Assembly: GCA_016841765.1 (NCBI GenBank)
Contig: JAENYN010000045.1
Span: forward strand, 1 to 34,312
DNA: 34,312 nucleotides
Reading direction: 5' to 3'
Source: Guptibacillus hwajinpoensis
Lineage (GTDB): Bacteria > Bacillota > Bacilli > Bacillales > Bacillaceae_O
Shown: positions 8,320 to 16,999 of the stretch, piece by piece
Position numbering within the stretch: position 1 is the first letter of the stretch
How the letters are laid out: the number at the start of each line of letters is the position of its first letter
The notes under the pieces: generated by a model
Databases searched by the model: none
Told to the model about the DNA's origin: nothing
What the model saw: only the letters and a program-made list of their open reading frames with translations
Translations under genes and position numbers: made by a program

Positions 8320-9607
8320 TGATTTCACTCTCCTTTACACCAAACCAGCGCGGTTTACGGTTTAGGAAACGGCTGTTCACCCACAGGCCGAGCATCAATC
8401 TCGATCCGTAAACAGCGGTCAGGAAGCTGGTAAGGATACTGATGATCAACATGGTTGCAAATCCTTTAACGGAGCTTGTCCCGTACATGAACAGGACGGC
8501 AGCTGCCAGGATGGTCGTGATGTTCGCATCAAGGATGGTTGACATCGATTGGCGGTTCCCTGCCCGGAAAGAGGACATAATTGACTTGCCGCTCCTGATT
8601 TCCTCCCGGATCCGTTCGTAGGTGATGATATTGGCATCAACCGCCATGCCGACTCCGAGAATCAAAGCAGCAATACCCGGCAGCGTCAAAACCGCGTTCA
8701 TCCAGTCAAAAATGACGAGAATGAAATAGATATAGGTAGTGAGGGTGACAATGGCAATAACACCCGGGAACCTGTAGTAAAACATCATGTACAAGAATAT
8801 GAAAGCCACTCCGACAAGGCCGGCAAAAATCGTTTTATCCATCGCCTGCTCGCCGAATTTCGCTCCGACCGATGTTGAATAAATTTCATTCAACTGGACA
8901 GGCAGCGACCCTGAATCCAGCAGGTCAGAAAGCTCTTTCGTTTCCTCCACTGTGAAATCGCCGGTGATTTCAACCGTGGTCGTGTTCAAAACCTGTCTCA
9001 CTGAGGCGGCTGATAAATATTTCGGATTTTCCTTTCCGGCCTCTTCCTTGTAAGAATCACCTTCTTCGTAATCAAGCCAGATGACAATCACATTGTTCGG
9101 CGGTCCCATGTTCAGCACTTTTTGTGTGACATTTTTGAATTTCTCGGCAGATTTCAGCGTGAGCGCGACACTTGGGCGGTTATTCTGGTCAAATGAAGGC
9201 TTTGATCCGCCTTCCACCAGGTCGGATCCATCCATCAGCAGATTATCATTTACATCCCTGAACGTCAGCTTGGCGGTGGTCCCCAAAATTTCACGCGCTT
9301 TGTTCTGGTCTTTGACGCCGGCAAGCTGGACCCTGATCCGGTCATCCCCTTCAATCTGGATGCTCGGTTCATTGACACCCAGAACGTCTATCCTTTTGTT
9401 AAGGGCGCTTACTGTACTGACGAGTGTCTCTTTGTCAACTTCCCCATTTCCGTCTGCGGGCTTCACTTCGTATAAAATTTCGAATCCGCCCTGCAAATCG
9501 AGCCCAAGCTTGATATCTGATGTGACGGTCTTGATCGTCATGCTGATAGTTGCAGCGATGATGACAACAATTATGAAAAACGCTGCAATGCGGCCTTTTT
9601 TCACCAT
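8309..9607 (-). CDS. secD: Protein translocase subunit SecD (separate gene)
   Basis: SecD is the larger half of the SecDF export motor. The 432-aa protein starts with a membrane helix, then LGLDLQGGFEILYEV and the extracytoplasmic P1 domain. Five helices follow, with the GVGMAVDANIITYERIREE motif in TM4, whose Asp is needed for proton coupling in this family. The protein ends just after WFGVKESEISEL with no SecF extension. The sum with SecF (about 739 aa) almost equals the fused B. subtilis SecDF. The stop codon lies inside the start region of secF, so the two are co-translated. Confidence 0.95.
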   Translation of the reverse strand: MVKKGRIAAFFIIVVIIAATISMTIKTVTSDIKLGLDLQGGFEILYEVKPADGNGEVDKETLVSTVSALNKRIDVLGVNEPSIQIEGDDRIRVQLAGVKDQNKAREILGTTAKLTFRDVNDNLLMDGSDLVEGGSKPSFDQNNRPSVALTLKSAEKFKNVTQKVLNMGPPNNVIVIWLDYEEGDSYKEEAGKENPKYLSAASVRQVLNTTTVEITGDFTVEETKELSDLLDSGSLPVQLNEIYSTSVGAKFGEQAMDKTIFAGLVGVAFIFLYMMFYYRFPGVIAIVTLTTYIYFILVIFDWMNAVLTLPGIAALILGVGMAVDANIITYERIREEIRSGKSIMSSFRAGNRQSMSTILDANITTILAAAVLFMYGTSSVKGFATMLIISILTSFLTAVYGSRLMLGLWVNSRFLNRKPRWFGVKESEISEL

Positions 9608-9911
9608 GCTTCCCTCTTCCTCCTTGCTGTTTGGTCCCTGCAGCCGGTATGTATGAGTTATGGGCGCCGGTCACACCAGCACAACAGGTTCGATAAAAAA
9701 CAGCTTTTAACCAATCAAACCTTAACGACAAAGCCGGCGCTCCCTTACCATTCTTCAGGAGACATACTCCATATGCATGAAAAAGCGCACCACAGCAGAT
9801 TGCCCCGGCATCACTTCCCCAGCAGGAACATTAATTCAATAACCAATAAGGTTATTATGAAATAGTTCACGGAATGTGTCAATTTGTGTCAGCAACATAT
9901 ATTCCGAATAT
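9608..9911. other. Gap between comN and secD, no gene seen
   Basis: These 304 bp carry only short frames with no ribosome site, no recognisable motif and high His/Arg composition. It is the expected place for the secD promoter (minus strand), but I could not pick a convincing -35/-10 pair. Confidence 0.5.
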
Positions 9912-10205
9912 TCATAGCCCTTCGATATTCAAACTCTCGGAATCACCAGAAGATTCCGGTCCTTTATAGGCTTCAACGGTCATAAAGCTCATAAATTCCC
10001 CGACTTTCAAGCTGTATACATCGGCAACAAGCTCGTGCATCATTTTTTCGGCGATATTCTGTTTCCGCCATTTCTTCTTCGTCATGCACTCCCAGATTTC
10101 AGAGGCCGAAACCTCATCATATCCATATAACCCGAATTCTTCCGCTTTGCTTTCCAGAACAGGTTCCAACTGCTTTTTCCAAAATGAGATAGGCTGAGTA
10201 TCCAT
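9912..10205 (-). CDS. comN: Post-transcriptional regulator ComN family (YrzD-like)
   Basis: This small cytosolic protein of 97 aa matches the ComN family. In B. subtilis, ComN promotes accumulation of the comE late-competence mRNA and interacts with DivIVA at the septum and pole. The sequence is a helical, charged domain (FWKKQLEPVLESKAEEF, ELWECMTKKKWRK-type middle part) with an acidic Ser/Glu-rich tail. The ATG at 10205 has a strong AGGAGGCG site seven bases upstream. Its position between spoVB and secD/secF is the same as in B. subtilis, which supports the call. Whether this organism is naturally competent cannot be judged from the window. Confidence 0.88.
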   Translation of the reverse strand: MDTQPISFWKKQLEPVLESKAEEFGLYGYDEVSASEIWECMTKKKWRKQNIAEKMMHELVADVYSLKVGEFMSFMTVEAYKGPESSGDSESLNIEGL

Positions 10206-10408
10206 TTTTTCGCCTCCTGATATTGGTGTTTTTTATGGCGTGATAAGCCCGTTGTGTTTCAGCCCTGCGCTGCTGCGGTGATTCATCTGTCCGCTGCCCG
10301 CATGATATGGACTGTTGACTAAGCTTCAAGTATCTTTCCGCACAAAGGAAATGCGAAGCCTATTCGAAAACTCCCGTGCAAATCAACATTTTCTTTAACA
10401 CAGGCTTT

Positions 10409-10897
10409 TTAAAAAATGACATAAGAACCGAGCGCTATGCCGATACCCGCAATCAGGACGCCGGCAGCAATGGAAAGCAGTGCATACCTGAAACGGATTG
10501 CAAAAAGGGATGCCGCGACACAGGCACTGTATGCACCGGTGGTCGGAAGCGGGACCGCCGTGAAAAGGATAAGCCCGATTGCCCCGTACTTTTCCACATT
10601 GGTACTTTTTTTCATCGTGCGATGGTACAGCCAATCATACATTTTTTTATACCAATTGAACCGCATCAGCCAGTCACTGAGCGGCTGAAACAGCAGAAGA
10701 AGCGGAATGATCGGCAAAAGGTTGCCGATTATGGCAAGCATGAATGATTTTACAAGCGAAAATTCAAACAAGCCGTAGGCAACCGGCAGCCCGCCGCGCA
10801 GCTCGAGAATCGGCATCGCCGAAATGACGATAACGACCAGCTCCGGCGGCAAAAAACTTAAATGTTCGACAAGATAATCTGTAATTTTTTCTTTCAA
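10409..10897 (-). CDS. Small multi-drug export family membrane protein (COG2426)
   Basis: A 162-aa integral membrane protein with about four or five hydrophobic helices. The features PILELRGGLPVAYG near residues 30-43 and FTAVPLPTTGAYSACVAASL near 112-131 are characteristic of the COG2426/Sm_multidrug_ex family. Despite the family name, the biochemical role is not established. The start is a TTG at 10897, about ten bases after AGGAG. It diverges from spoVB with a 120-bp gap that also contains a small TGCTCGG/CCGAGCA hairpin (about 10948-10971). It is an addition relative to the B. subtilis order. Confidence 0.82.
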   Translation of the reverse strand: MKEKITDYLVEHLSFLPPELVVIVISAMPILELRGGLPVAYGLFEFSLVKSFMLAIIGNLLPIIPLLLLFQPLSDWLMRFNWYKKMYDWLYHRTMKKSTNVEKYGAIGLILFTAVPLPTTGAYSACVAASLFAIRFRYALLSIAAGVLIAGIGIALGSYVIF

Positions 10898-11021
10898 GAA
10901 TCCAACACTCCTGTATGAAGTTTTCCTTCAGTCTGTGATAGCCTGTCATGCTCGGCCCTTCCCCGAGCATATAGATATTGTATAGGATAACTGATGTTTT
11001 GAGAAGAAGGCAGGGGAACAA

Positions 11022-12590
11022 ATGACAAAACAAACATTTTTGCAGGGGACAATTGTATTAATGGCCGCTGGCTTGATCACACGGCTGCTTGGGTTTGTCA
11101 ACCGCATTGTCGTAGCCAGAATCATGGGTGAAGAAGGAGTCGGCCTTTACATGATGGCACTTCCCACCTTGATTCTGACCATCACCCTTACGCAATTCGG
11201 TCTCCCCGTTGCAATCTCAAAGCTTGTGGCTGAAGCCGAGGCGCAAGGTGATGCCAAAAAAATAAAAAGAATACTTGTCGTGTCGCTCGCAACGACCGGC
11301 ACCTTGAGTGTCATTTTCACAACAGGGATGATCCTGCTGGCTCCGTTCCTGTCTAAAACACTGTTGACGGATTCAAGGACCCTGCTGCCGCTTCTGGCCA
11401 TATCACCGATTGTTCCGATTGTAGCTTTGTCTGCTGTATTGAGAGGCTACTTTCAGGGAAGGCAAAACATGAAGCCGGGTGCCTATTCCATGGTGATCGA
11501 GCAAGTTGTGCGCATCACCCTTGTCGCCCTGCTTGCAAAAATGTTCCTCCCTTACGGAGTTGAATATGCGGCAGCCGGTGCGATGGTGTCCGTCGTAATC
11601 GGTGAACTGGTTTCTCTGCTTTATATGCTGACAATGTTCAAGTTGAAAAAGAGAACAAAAGTGAGGCGGGACTTTTTTAAAGAAATCAAGTCAAGCAAGC
11701 TTACGTTTTTTGACTTGATGGGAATTGCCCTGCCGACAACGGGGAGCAGGCTGATTGGTTCACTCTCTTTCTTTTTTGAACCGATCATCGTGTCGCAAAG
11801 CCTTGCAATCGCCGGTGTGACAACCGCGGTTGCTACGAGGCAATATGGGGAGCTGACCGGTTATGCATTGCCGCTCATGTTCCTGCCGTCTTTTATCACC
11901 CATTCCCTGTCAGTTTCGCTCGTTCCGGCAATCAGTGAAGCGGCGGCCAAAAACCAGTCCCACTTGATAGAACACCGGCTGCAGCAGGCATTGAGGCTCT
12001 CGATGGTTTCTGGCGGATTGGCCGTTGTCGTCCTCTACGTCTTTTCCGGCCCTCTTCTGGAGATCATGTACGGGTCATCGTCTGCAGAAGTGTTTATTAA
12101 GATAATGGCACCCTTTTTCATCTTCTACTATTTCCAGGGGCCGCTCCAGGCTGCCCTGCAGGCGCTCGACCTGGCCAGGGCGGCGATGGTCAACAGCCTG
12201 ATCGGCAACATCGTCAAACTGGCAGCCATTTTTGCGCTGGCAACAAGGCCGGAACTTGGAATCATGGGGGCTGCACTCGCAATTGTTATCGGTACGTTAC
12301 TCGTGACGCTGCTCCATTTTGCAACCATTATCAAGGCGATCGGCTATACGGTTTATTTGAAAAATTATGCCAGCGTTTTTATAACCATCCTTGTTTCGGG
12401 AGCTGCCGGTTTTTTTTACATCAACCATTTTTTTCAGCTATTTTCAAAACACGCTTCCACCTTTATTGGAATAACCGGCACCTGCCTTGTTTATGTGCTG
12501 CTGCTCAGTTATTTCAAACTCATTAAACGCGAAGAAGTCGCCCCGATACCATTGATCGGAAAAGGGCTTGCCCTGCTGTTCAAAGAGTAA
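11022..12590 (+). CDS. spoVB: Stage V sporulation protein B, lipid II flippase-like
   Basis: A 522-aa polytopic protein of the MOP (MATE/MurJ-like) superfamily with about 14 membrane helices. It opens with FLQGTIVLMAAGLITRLLGFVNRIVVARIMGEEGVGLYMM, the usual start of SpoVB-type polysaccharide or lipid-linked sugar flippases. In B. subtilis SpoVB is needed for spore cortex formation, presumably by moving peptidoglycan precursor across the outer forespore membrane. The ATG at 11022 follows a CAGGGGAA site. The length is close to the 518 aa of B. subtilis, and the location next to comN and secD is conserved. It is transcribed against its neighbours and ends at a shared bidirectional terminator. 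Confidence 0.95.
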   Translation: MTKQTFLQGTIVLMAAGLITRLLGFVNRIVVARIMGEEGVGLYMMALPTLILTITLTQFGLPVAISKLVAEAEAQGDAKKIKRILVVSLATTGTLSVIFTTGMILLAPFLSKTLLTDSRTLLPLLAISPIVPIVALSAVLRGYFQGRQNMKPGAYSMVIEQVVRITLVALLAKMFLPYGVEYAAAGAMVSVVIGELVSLLYMLTMFKLKKRTKVRRDFFKEIKSSKLTFFDLMGIALPTTGSRLIGSLSFFFEPIIVSQSLAIAGVTTAVATRQYGELTGYALPLMFLPSFITHSLSVSLVPAISEAAAKNQSHLIEHRLQQALRLSMVSGGLAVVVLYVFSGPLLEIMYGSSSAEVFIKIMAPFFIFYYFQGPLQAALQALDLARAAMVNSLIGNIVKLAAIFALATRPELGIMGAALAIVIGTLLVTLLHFATIIKAIGYTVYLKNYASVFITILVSGAAGFFYINHFFQLFSKHASTFIGITGTCLVYVLLLSYFKLIKREEVAPIPLIGKGLALLFKE

Positions 12591-12597
12591 GGCAAAA

Positions 12598-12643
12598 GGC
12601 GCCAGCAGCGAAATGCCAGCCCCCTAAGTTTGCTGCTGGCGTT
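12598..12643 (+). terminator. Hairpin just after spoVB
   Basis: A 10-bp perfect stem, CGCCAGCAGC (about 12600-12609) and GCTGCTGGCG (about 12630-12639), lies within 50 bp of the spoVB stop with a loop of about 20 nt. The following bases (TTATAATG) are a poor U-tract, so it is a weaker candidate than the hairpin at 12718-12749. Confidence 0.4.
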
Positions 12644-12717
12644 ATAATGTGAGGAAAAATCATTCAAGCATCTTACAAATCATAAGTGAATCGATCCACT
12701 CTATCACAATACACACA

Positions 12718-12749
12718 AAAACGTCTAGGAAGAAAACCCTAGACGTTTT
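12718..12749. terminator. Bidirectional terminator between spoVB and DUF421 gene
   Basis: A perfect 12-bp stem, AAAACGTCTAGG (12718-12729) and CCTAGACGTTTT (12738-12749), has an 8-nt loop, with A-rich sequence on one side and T-rich on the other. This fits termination of both convergent transcripts, spoVB from the left and the DUF421 gene from the right. Confidence 0.85.
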
Positions 12750-12779
12750 ACTTTTAAATTTGTTTCTTAACTACGTCTT

Positions 12780-13448
12780 TTACTCGTCTTTCTCATCAAT
12801 GTAAACCTTTCCGGTTTCATCAATGGAACAATAAGAAACATCCTCGATTTTGCCATAGCCGTTTTTCCTAATTGTCTCCCTTAGCCACACCATATCCCGC
12901 TTCGCCTTTTTCAGATTGTTGCCGCTTACTTTCCCATCAACAATCAAGGGGATGGGAAAGTCAACAACTTTCTCTTCCTTATCCATATCTTTGCCAGATT
13001 GTTCTTTCTCAAAGACCGATAATTTGCCGGACGTCTCTAATATGGCAAATTCAACATCAGCTATGTCTTTCACCTGCTTTTCCCTGAGCTGAACAAGAAG
13101 ATCGTTGAAGTTATAGCGCTGCTTTTTCATCTCCTTTTCCCGGATTTGCCCGTTTTCGATCAAAACACTTGGCCGCCCGTCAAGAATATCGCGAAACGTT
13201 TTGCTTTTCAGCGATAAAAAGGAGGTGAAAAATTGGAGCAAAAGCAGGATCACCATTGGTATGAATGACTGGATAAGCGGCACCTTCGGGTCTTCAATCG
13301 AAAGGACCGCGATTTCGGCCAGCATGATGAAGACAACAAGATCGATGATGCTGAGCTCCCCGATCTCACGCTTTCCCATCAATCTGAAAATGAGTACAAT
13401 AACTGCATATAATAACAAAGTCCTTAAACTGATCGTAATCAATTCCAT
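12780..13448 (-). CDS. DUF421 / YetF-type membrane protein
   Basis: A 222-aa protein with about three N-terminal membrane helices (residues 5-25, 30-50, 55-75) and a cytoplasmic C-terminal half. The GKREIGELSIIDLVVFIMLAEIA stretch and the GRPSVLIENGQIREKEMKKQRYNFNDLLVQLREKQV stretch are the DUF421/YetF signatures. B. subtilis has a homologue (yrbG) beside spoVB. The function is unknown. Starts at ATG 13448 behind GGGAGGGC. That ribosome site is part of an inverted repeat (13453-13493) which may limit translation or end transcription from the permease gene upstream. Confidence 0.88.
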   Translation of the reverse strand: MELITISLRTLLLYAVIVLIFRLMGKREIGELSIIDLVVFIMLAEIAVLSIEDPKVPLIQSFIPMVILLLLQFFTSFLSLKSKTFRDILDGRPSVLIENGQIREKEMKKQRYNFNDLLVQLREKQVKDIADVEFAILETSGKLSVFEKEQSGKDMDKEEKVVDFPIPLIVDGKVSGNNLKKAKRDMVWLRETIRKNGYGKIEDVSYCSIDETGKVYIDEKDE

Positions 13449-13452
13449 TTTA

Positions 13453-13493
13453 AAAAGCCCTCCCAGGTCGTCCTCTTCCTAGTTTGGGCTTTT
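13453..13493 (-). promoter_or_regulatory. Hairpin covering the ribosome site of the DUF421 gene
   Basis: AAAAGCCC (13453-13460) and GGGCTTTT (13486-13493) are an 8-bp perfect inverted repeat with a 25-nt loop. On the minus strand the downstream arm is GGGCTTTT, and its GGGC is the end of the GGGAGGGC ribosome site of the DUF421 gene. Folding would hide that site. It could instead be a terminator for the permease gene that ends at 13520. Confidence 0.45.
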
Positions 13494-13519
13494 CAGGCAA
13501 ATTTATGTTCATGATATGC

Positions 13520-14812
13520 TCACATATTGTAATGAATCAAGTATCTTAAGTAAATGTAGATAGTCGATACAAGCATTGAGACAAGCACAACTGGTATCCC
13601 TACCTTCATGAAGTCGATGAACTTGATTTCATGCCTGGCTTTTGAGGCAAGGCCGGCAACAACCACATTCGCAGATGCCCCGATCAATGTGCCGTTTCCG
13701 CCCAGGCAGGAACCAAGTGCGAGCGACCACCATAACGGGTCGAGATTAGTCATTCCGTATTCCTGAAATTCGGTTATGACCGGAATCATGGCAGCAACAA
13801 ATGGAATGTTATCCACAAACCCGGATAAAATCCCTGATGTCCATAAAATGAACAACGTTGTTTTCGGCAGATCGCCTTCTGTGTAATACAGGATGTTGCG
13901 GGCGATTTCGTCGATGATGCCGACCTGTTCAAGACCACCGACCAGCATGAAAAGGCCCATGAAAAAGAACAGCGTGACCCATTCCACATTTTTAAAAGCT
14001 TCTTCCGTATCGAATTCCCGGTGGGTAAGCAGAAGCAGGAGAAGCGCCCCGCCCATCGCCACGCTTGTCAGATCGGCATGAATGATTGGATGGAGTACAA
14101 AGCCTGCTATTGTACAGGACAGCACGGAAATGGACTTGTACAGTAAAGGCGATCTTTGCAAATAGTCAGCAGCATTCATCGCCAATAGCCTTTGCCTGTT
14201 TTGTTCAGATATATAAAGGTTTTTCCGATAGATGAGGGCCATGCAGCAAACGACAATCACCAGAATGATAAAGGCGACGGGAGCAAGATTGACGAGGAAA
14301 TCATTGAACGTGAGGTGATCCACCGCCTGGCCGATCATGATATTAGGAGGGTCTCCGATCAGAGTGGCGGTCCCTCCGATATTTGAAGACAAAATAACCA
14401 CTGTCAAATAAGGGACAGCCGGCACTTGAAGAATGTTAGTCAATGTCAAAAGGACCGGCACGAACAGCAGTACCGTTGTCACATTATCAAGAAACGCAGA
14501 CCCGACAGCCGTCATTCCCGCAATCATGAACAGGAGATGGATCGGTTTCCCTTTTATGGATTGGGCCACAAGGACAGCAATGAATTCAAAAACACCCGTT
14601 TTACTTGTGACCGAGACGAGAATCATCATGGAAAACAAAAGTGCAATTGTATTCCAGTCTATATATTCAGTAAAGACTTGATCAAGGTCATATACACCGA
14701 ATAGCAGCATTGCCAGGCCGCCGGTTCCGGCGACCAATGCCCGATTGAACTTCTCATTGATGATAAATATGTAGCTGATGACGAAAATCAGCAATGCGGT
14801 AAGTGTAGCCAA
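13520..14812 (-). CDS. ArsB/NhaD-type ion transporter (SLC13-like permease)
   Basis: A 430-aa protein of the ion transporter superfamily with about 11-12 hydrophobic helices. Two inverted motif regions are visible: SAFLDNVTTVLLFVPVLL with SNIGGTATLIGDPPNIMIG (first half), and SGFVDNIPFVAAMIPV with LGGNGTLIGASANVVVAG (second half). This duplicated arrangement is typical of ArsB/NhaD/CitM-type carriers. The substrate cannot be read from sequence: arsenite, sodium and dicarboxylates are all possible in this group. No ars genes are nearby, so I would not call it arsenic resistance. It starts at a TTG (14812) eight bases after AAGGAGG. Confidence 0.85.
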   Translation of the reverse strand: MATLTALLIFVISYIFIINEKFNRALVAGTGGLAMLLFGVYDLDQVFTEYIDWNTIALLFSMMILVSVTSKTGVFEFIAVLVAQSIKGKPIHLLFMIAGMTAVGSAFLDNVTTVLLFVPVLLTLTNILQVPAVPYLTVVILSSNIGGTATLIGDPPNIMIGQAVDHLTFNDFLVNLAPVAFIILVIVVCCMALIYRKNLYISEQNRQRLLAMNAADYLQRSPLLYKSISVLSCTIAGFVLHPIIHADLTSVAMGGALLLLLLTHREFDTEEAFKNVEWVTLFFFMGLFMLVGGLEQVGIIDEIARNILYYTEGDLPKTTLFILWTSGILSGFVDNIPFVAAMIPVITEFQEYGMTNLDPLWWSLALGSCLGGNGTLIGASANVVVAGLASKARHEIKFIDFMKVGIPVVLVSMLVSTIYIYLRYLIHYNM

Positions 14813-14932
14813 ACCCTTCCCCTCCTTGTCCCTTATTCCATCCTATGCATGGACACTGCAGAAATATTTATTCTATTTCATGCGGCCCTGAATAAGCTTG
14901 TATAAATGGGACAACAATGGGGGAGTGATTAT

Positions 14933-15313
14933 ATGCCGTTAAAGCAGCTTTCAAGCGCGGTTTTGTATGGGCTGGCGGTCATGATGGGAATAGCGGCAGC
15001 TGTCAGTGCACTTTCTGCAACTTTTCTCCGATTTACTTCTGTCACGGAAAACACGATGTCGTGGATCATCCTATTCCTGTCATTTGCATCGCTGTTTGCT
15101 GGCGGCTTTATTGCCGGGGGCAAAGGCGGGCAAAAAGGGCTCTTTGTCGGTTTCATCACCGGTCTTGCTTACCTGGTAGTCGTCTTTTTGATTCAGTTTC
15201 TTGGGTTTGGAAACGGATTGAGTATCCAGCAGCTGCTGTATCACGCAGGCTTTTTACTGACTGCGGCACTCGGCGGGGCTGCCGGCGTCAATATTGCCGG
15301 TAAGAATGGCTAG
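14933..15313 (+). CDS. yrzE: TIGR04086 family membrane protein (YrzE-like)
   Basis: A 126-aa protein consisting almost entirely of four membrane helices with a glycine-rich loop (FAGGFIAGGKGGQKGLFVG) between the second and third, a pattern of the TIGR04086/YrzE family. Function is unknown. The frame opens at 14906, but the ATG at 14933 has a GGGGGAG ribosome site seven bases upstream and gives the family's usual N-terminus. Its place beside yajC matches B. subtilis. It diverges from the permease gene and faces yajC, with a palindromic repeat (15325-15419) directly behind it that may end its transcript. Confidence 0.82.
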   Translation: MPLKQLSSAVLYGLAVMMGIAAAVSALSATFLRFTSVTENTMSWIILFLSFASLFAGGFIAGGKGGQKGLFVGFITGLAYLVVVFLIQFLGFGNGLSIQQLLYHAGFLLTAALGGAAGVNIAGKNG

Positions 15314-15324
15314 AACGTTAAAAA

Positions 15325-15419
15325 AGGCGCAGGGCGTACGCATAAGCGGGGGTACCCGCAGGAAGGTGAACTTTCCTTCCGGAGGGGATCACCGCTTATG
15401 ACGATAGCCGCTGGCGCCT
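15325..15419. repeat. Nested palindromic intergenic element
   Basis: Three layers of inverted repeat lie inside each other: AGGCGC (15325-15330) with GCGCCT (15414-15419), CATAAGCGG (15341-15349) with CCGCTTATG (15392-15400), and GGAAGG (15361-15366) with CCTTCC (15375-15380). The element starts 11 bp after the yrzE stop codon and has no coding potential. Its right end (GGCGCCTGGAGCTGGA) resembles, from memory, structured repeats dispersed in Bacillaceae genomes. It could also act as the yrzE terminator. Confidence 0.7.
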
Positions 15420-15446
15420 GGAGCTGGATGACTCCCTTCTCGCTTT

Positions 15447-15455
15447 TTATCCACA
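15447..15455 (+). other. Sequence matching the DnaA-box consensus
   Basis: TTATCCACA at 15447-15455 equals the consensus DnaA binding sequence. A single 9-mer match on either strand is expected about once in four windows of this size by chance, and no cluster surrounds it, so a role is uncertain. Confidence 0.25.
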
Positions 15456-15483
15456 ACACAAATTTTTTAGTTTCCTTAACAGC

Positions 15484-15518
15484 AAAAAAACAGCGCGGGG
15501 CCTTATGGCTCCGCGCTG
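15484..15518 (-). terminator. Terminator after yajC
   Basis: CAGCGCGG (15491-15498) and CCGCGCTG (15511-15518) form a GC-rich stem that extends inward with GGCC/GGCT pairing. On the minus strand it is followed by seven T residues. It lies 8 bp past the yajC stop and should end the queA-tgt-yajC transcript. Confidence 0.88.
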
Positions 15519-15525
15519 CTGATTT

Positions 15526-15786
15526 TTACTCACTAATGACATCTCTGATTGCCGATCGATCATATGTAAGCCTTGATCCGTCACCACAGCGGATGACAAC
15601 CTTATCTTCATCAATCGAATCGATTGTGCCGTGAAGGCCGCCGATTGTTACGATCCTGTCCCCTTTTTGCAGGCTTGACTGCATTTGCTGGACCTGTTTC
15701 TGCTTCTTTTGCTGAGGTCTGATCAGTAAAAAGTAAAACAGTACGAACATTAAAATCAACGGTAATAATTGCACCAATGTATTCAT
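15526..15786 (-). CDS. yajC: Preprotein translocase subunit YajC
   Basis: An 86-aa protein with one N-terminal membrane helix (about residues 4-22, LVQLLPLILMFVLFYFLLI), then the family signature RPQQKKQKQ and a small cytoplasmic domain (GDRIVTIGGLHGTI). YajC associates with SecDF as an accessory part of the Sec holo-translocon. The frame extends upstream to 15819, but the ATG at 15786 directly follows AAAGGGGTGA and gives the usual family length, so I use it. It lies 43 bp after tgt and is the last gene of the queA-tgt-yajC group, as in B. subtilis (yrbF). Confidence 0.95.
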   Translation of the reverse strand: MNTLVQLLPLILMFVLFYFLLIRPQQKKQKQVQQMQSSLQKGDRIVTIGGLHGTIDSIDEDKVVIRCGDGSRLTYDRSAIRDVISE

Positions 15787-15829
15787 CGCTTTCACCCCTT
15801 TCCAAAATAGGACAAGCAAGCCGATTGAA

Positions 15830-16999
<1,170 letters not shown>

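Noticed and set aside
9653-9865. Short plus-strand frame between comN and secD
   Set aside because: No ribosome site, odd His/Arg/Ser composition, and it overlaps the probable secD promoter region. Nothing supports it as a gene.
13520-14812. Arsenic resistance gene arsB
   Set aside because: The permease is only of the broad ArsB/NhaD superfamily, and no arsR, arsC or other ars gene is near, so a specific arsenite role is not supported.
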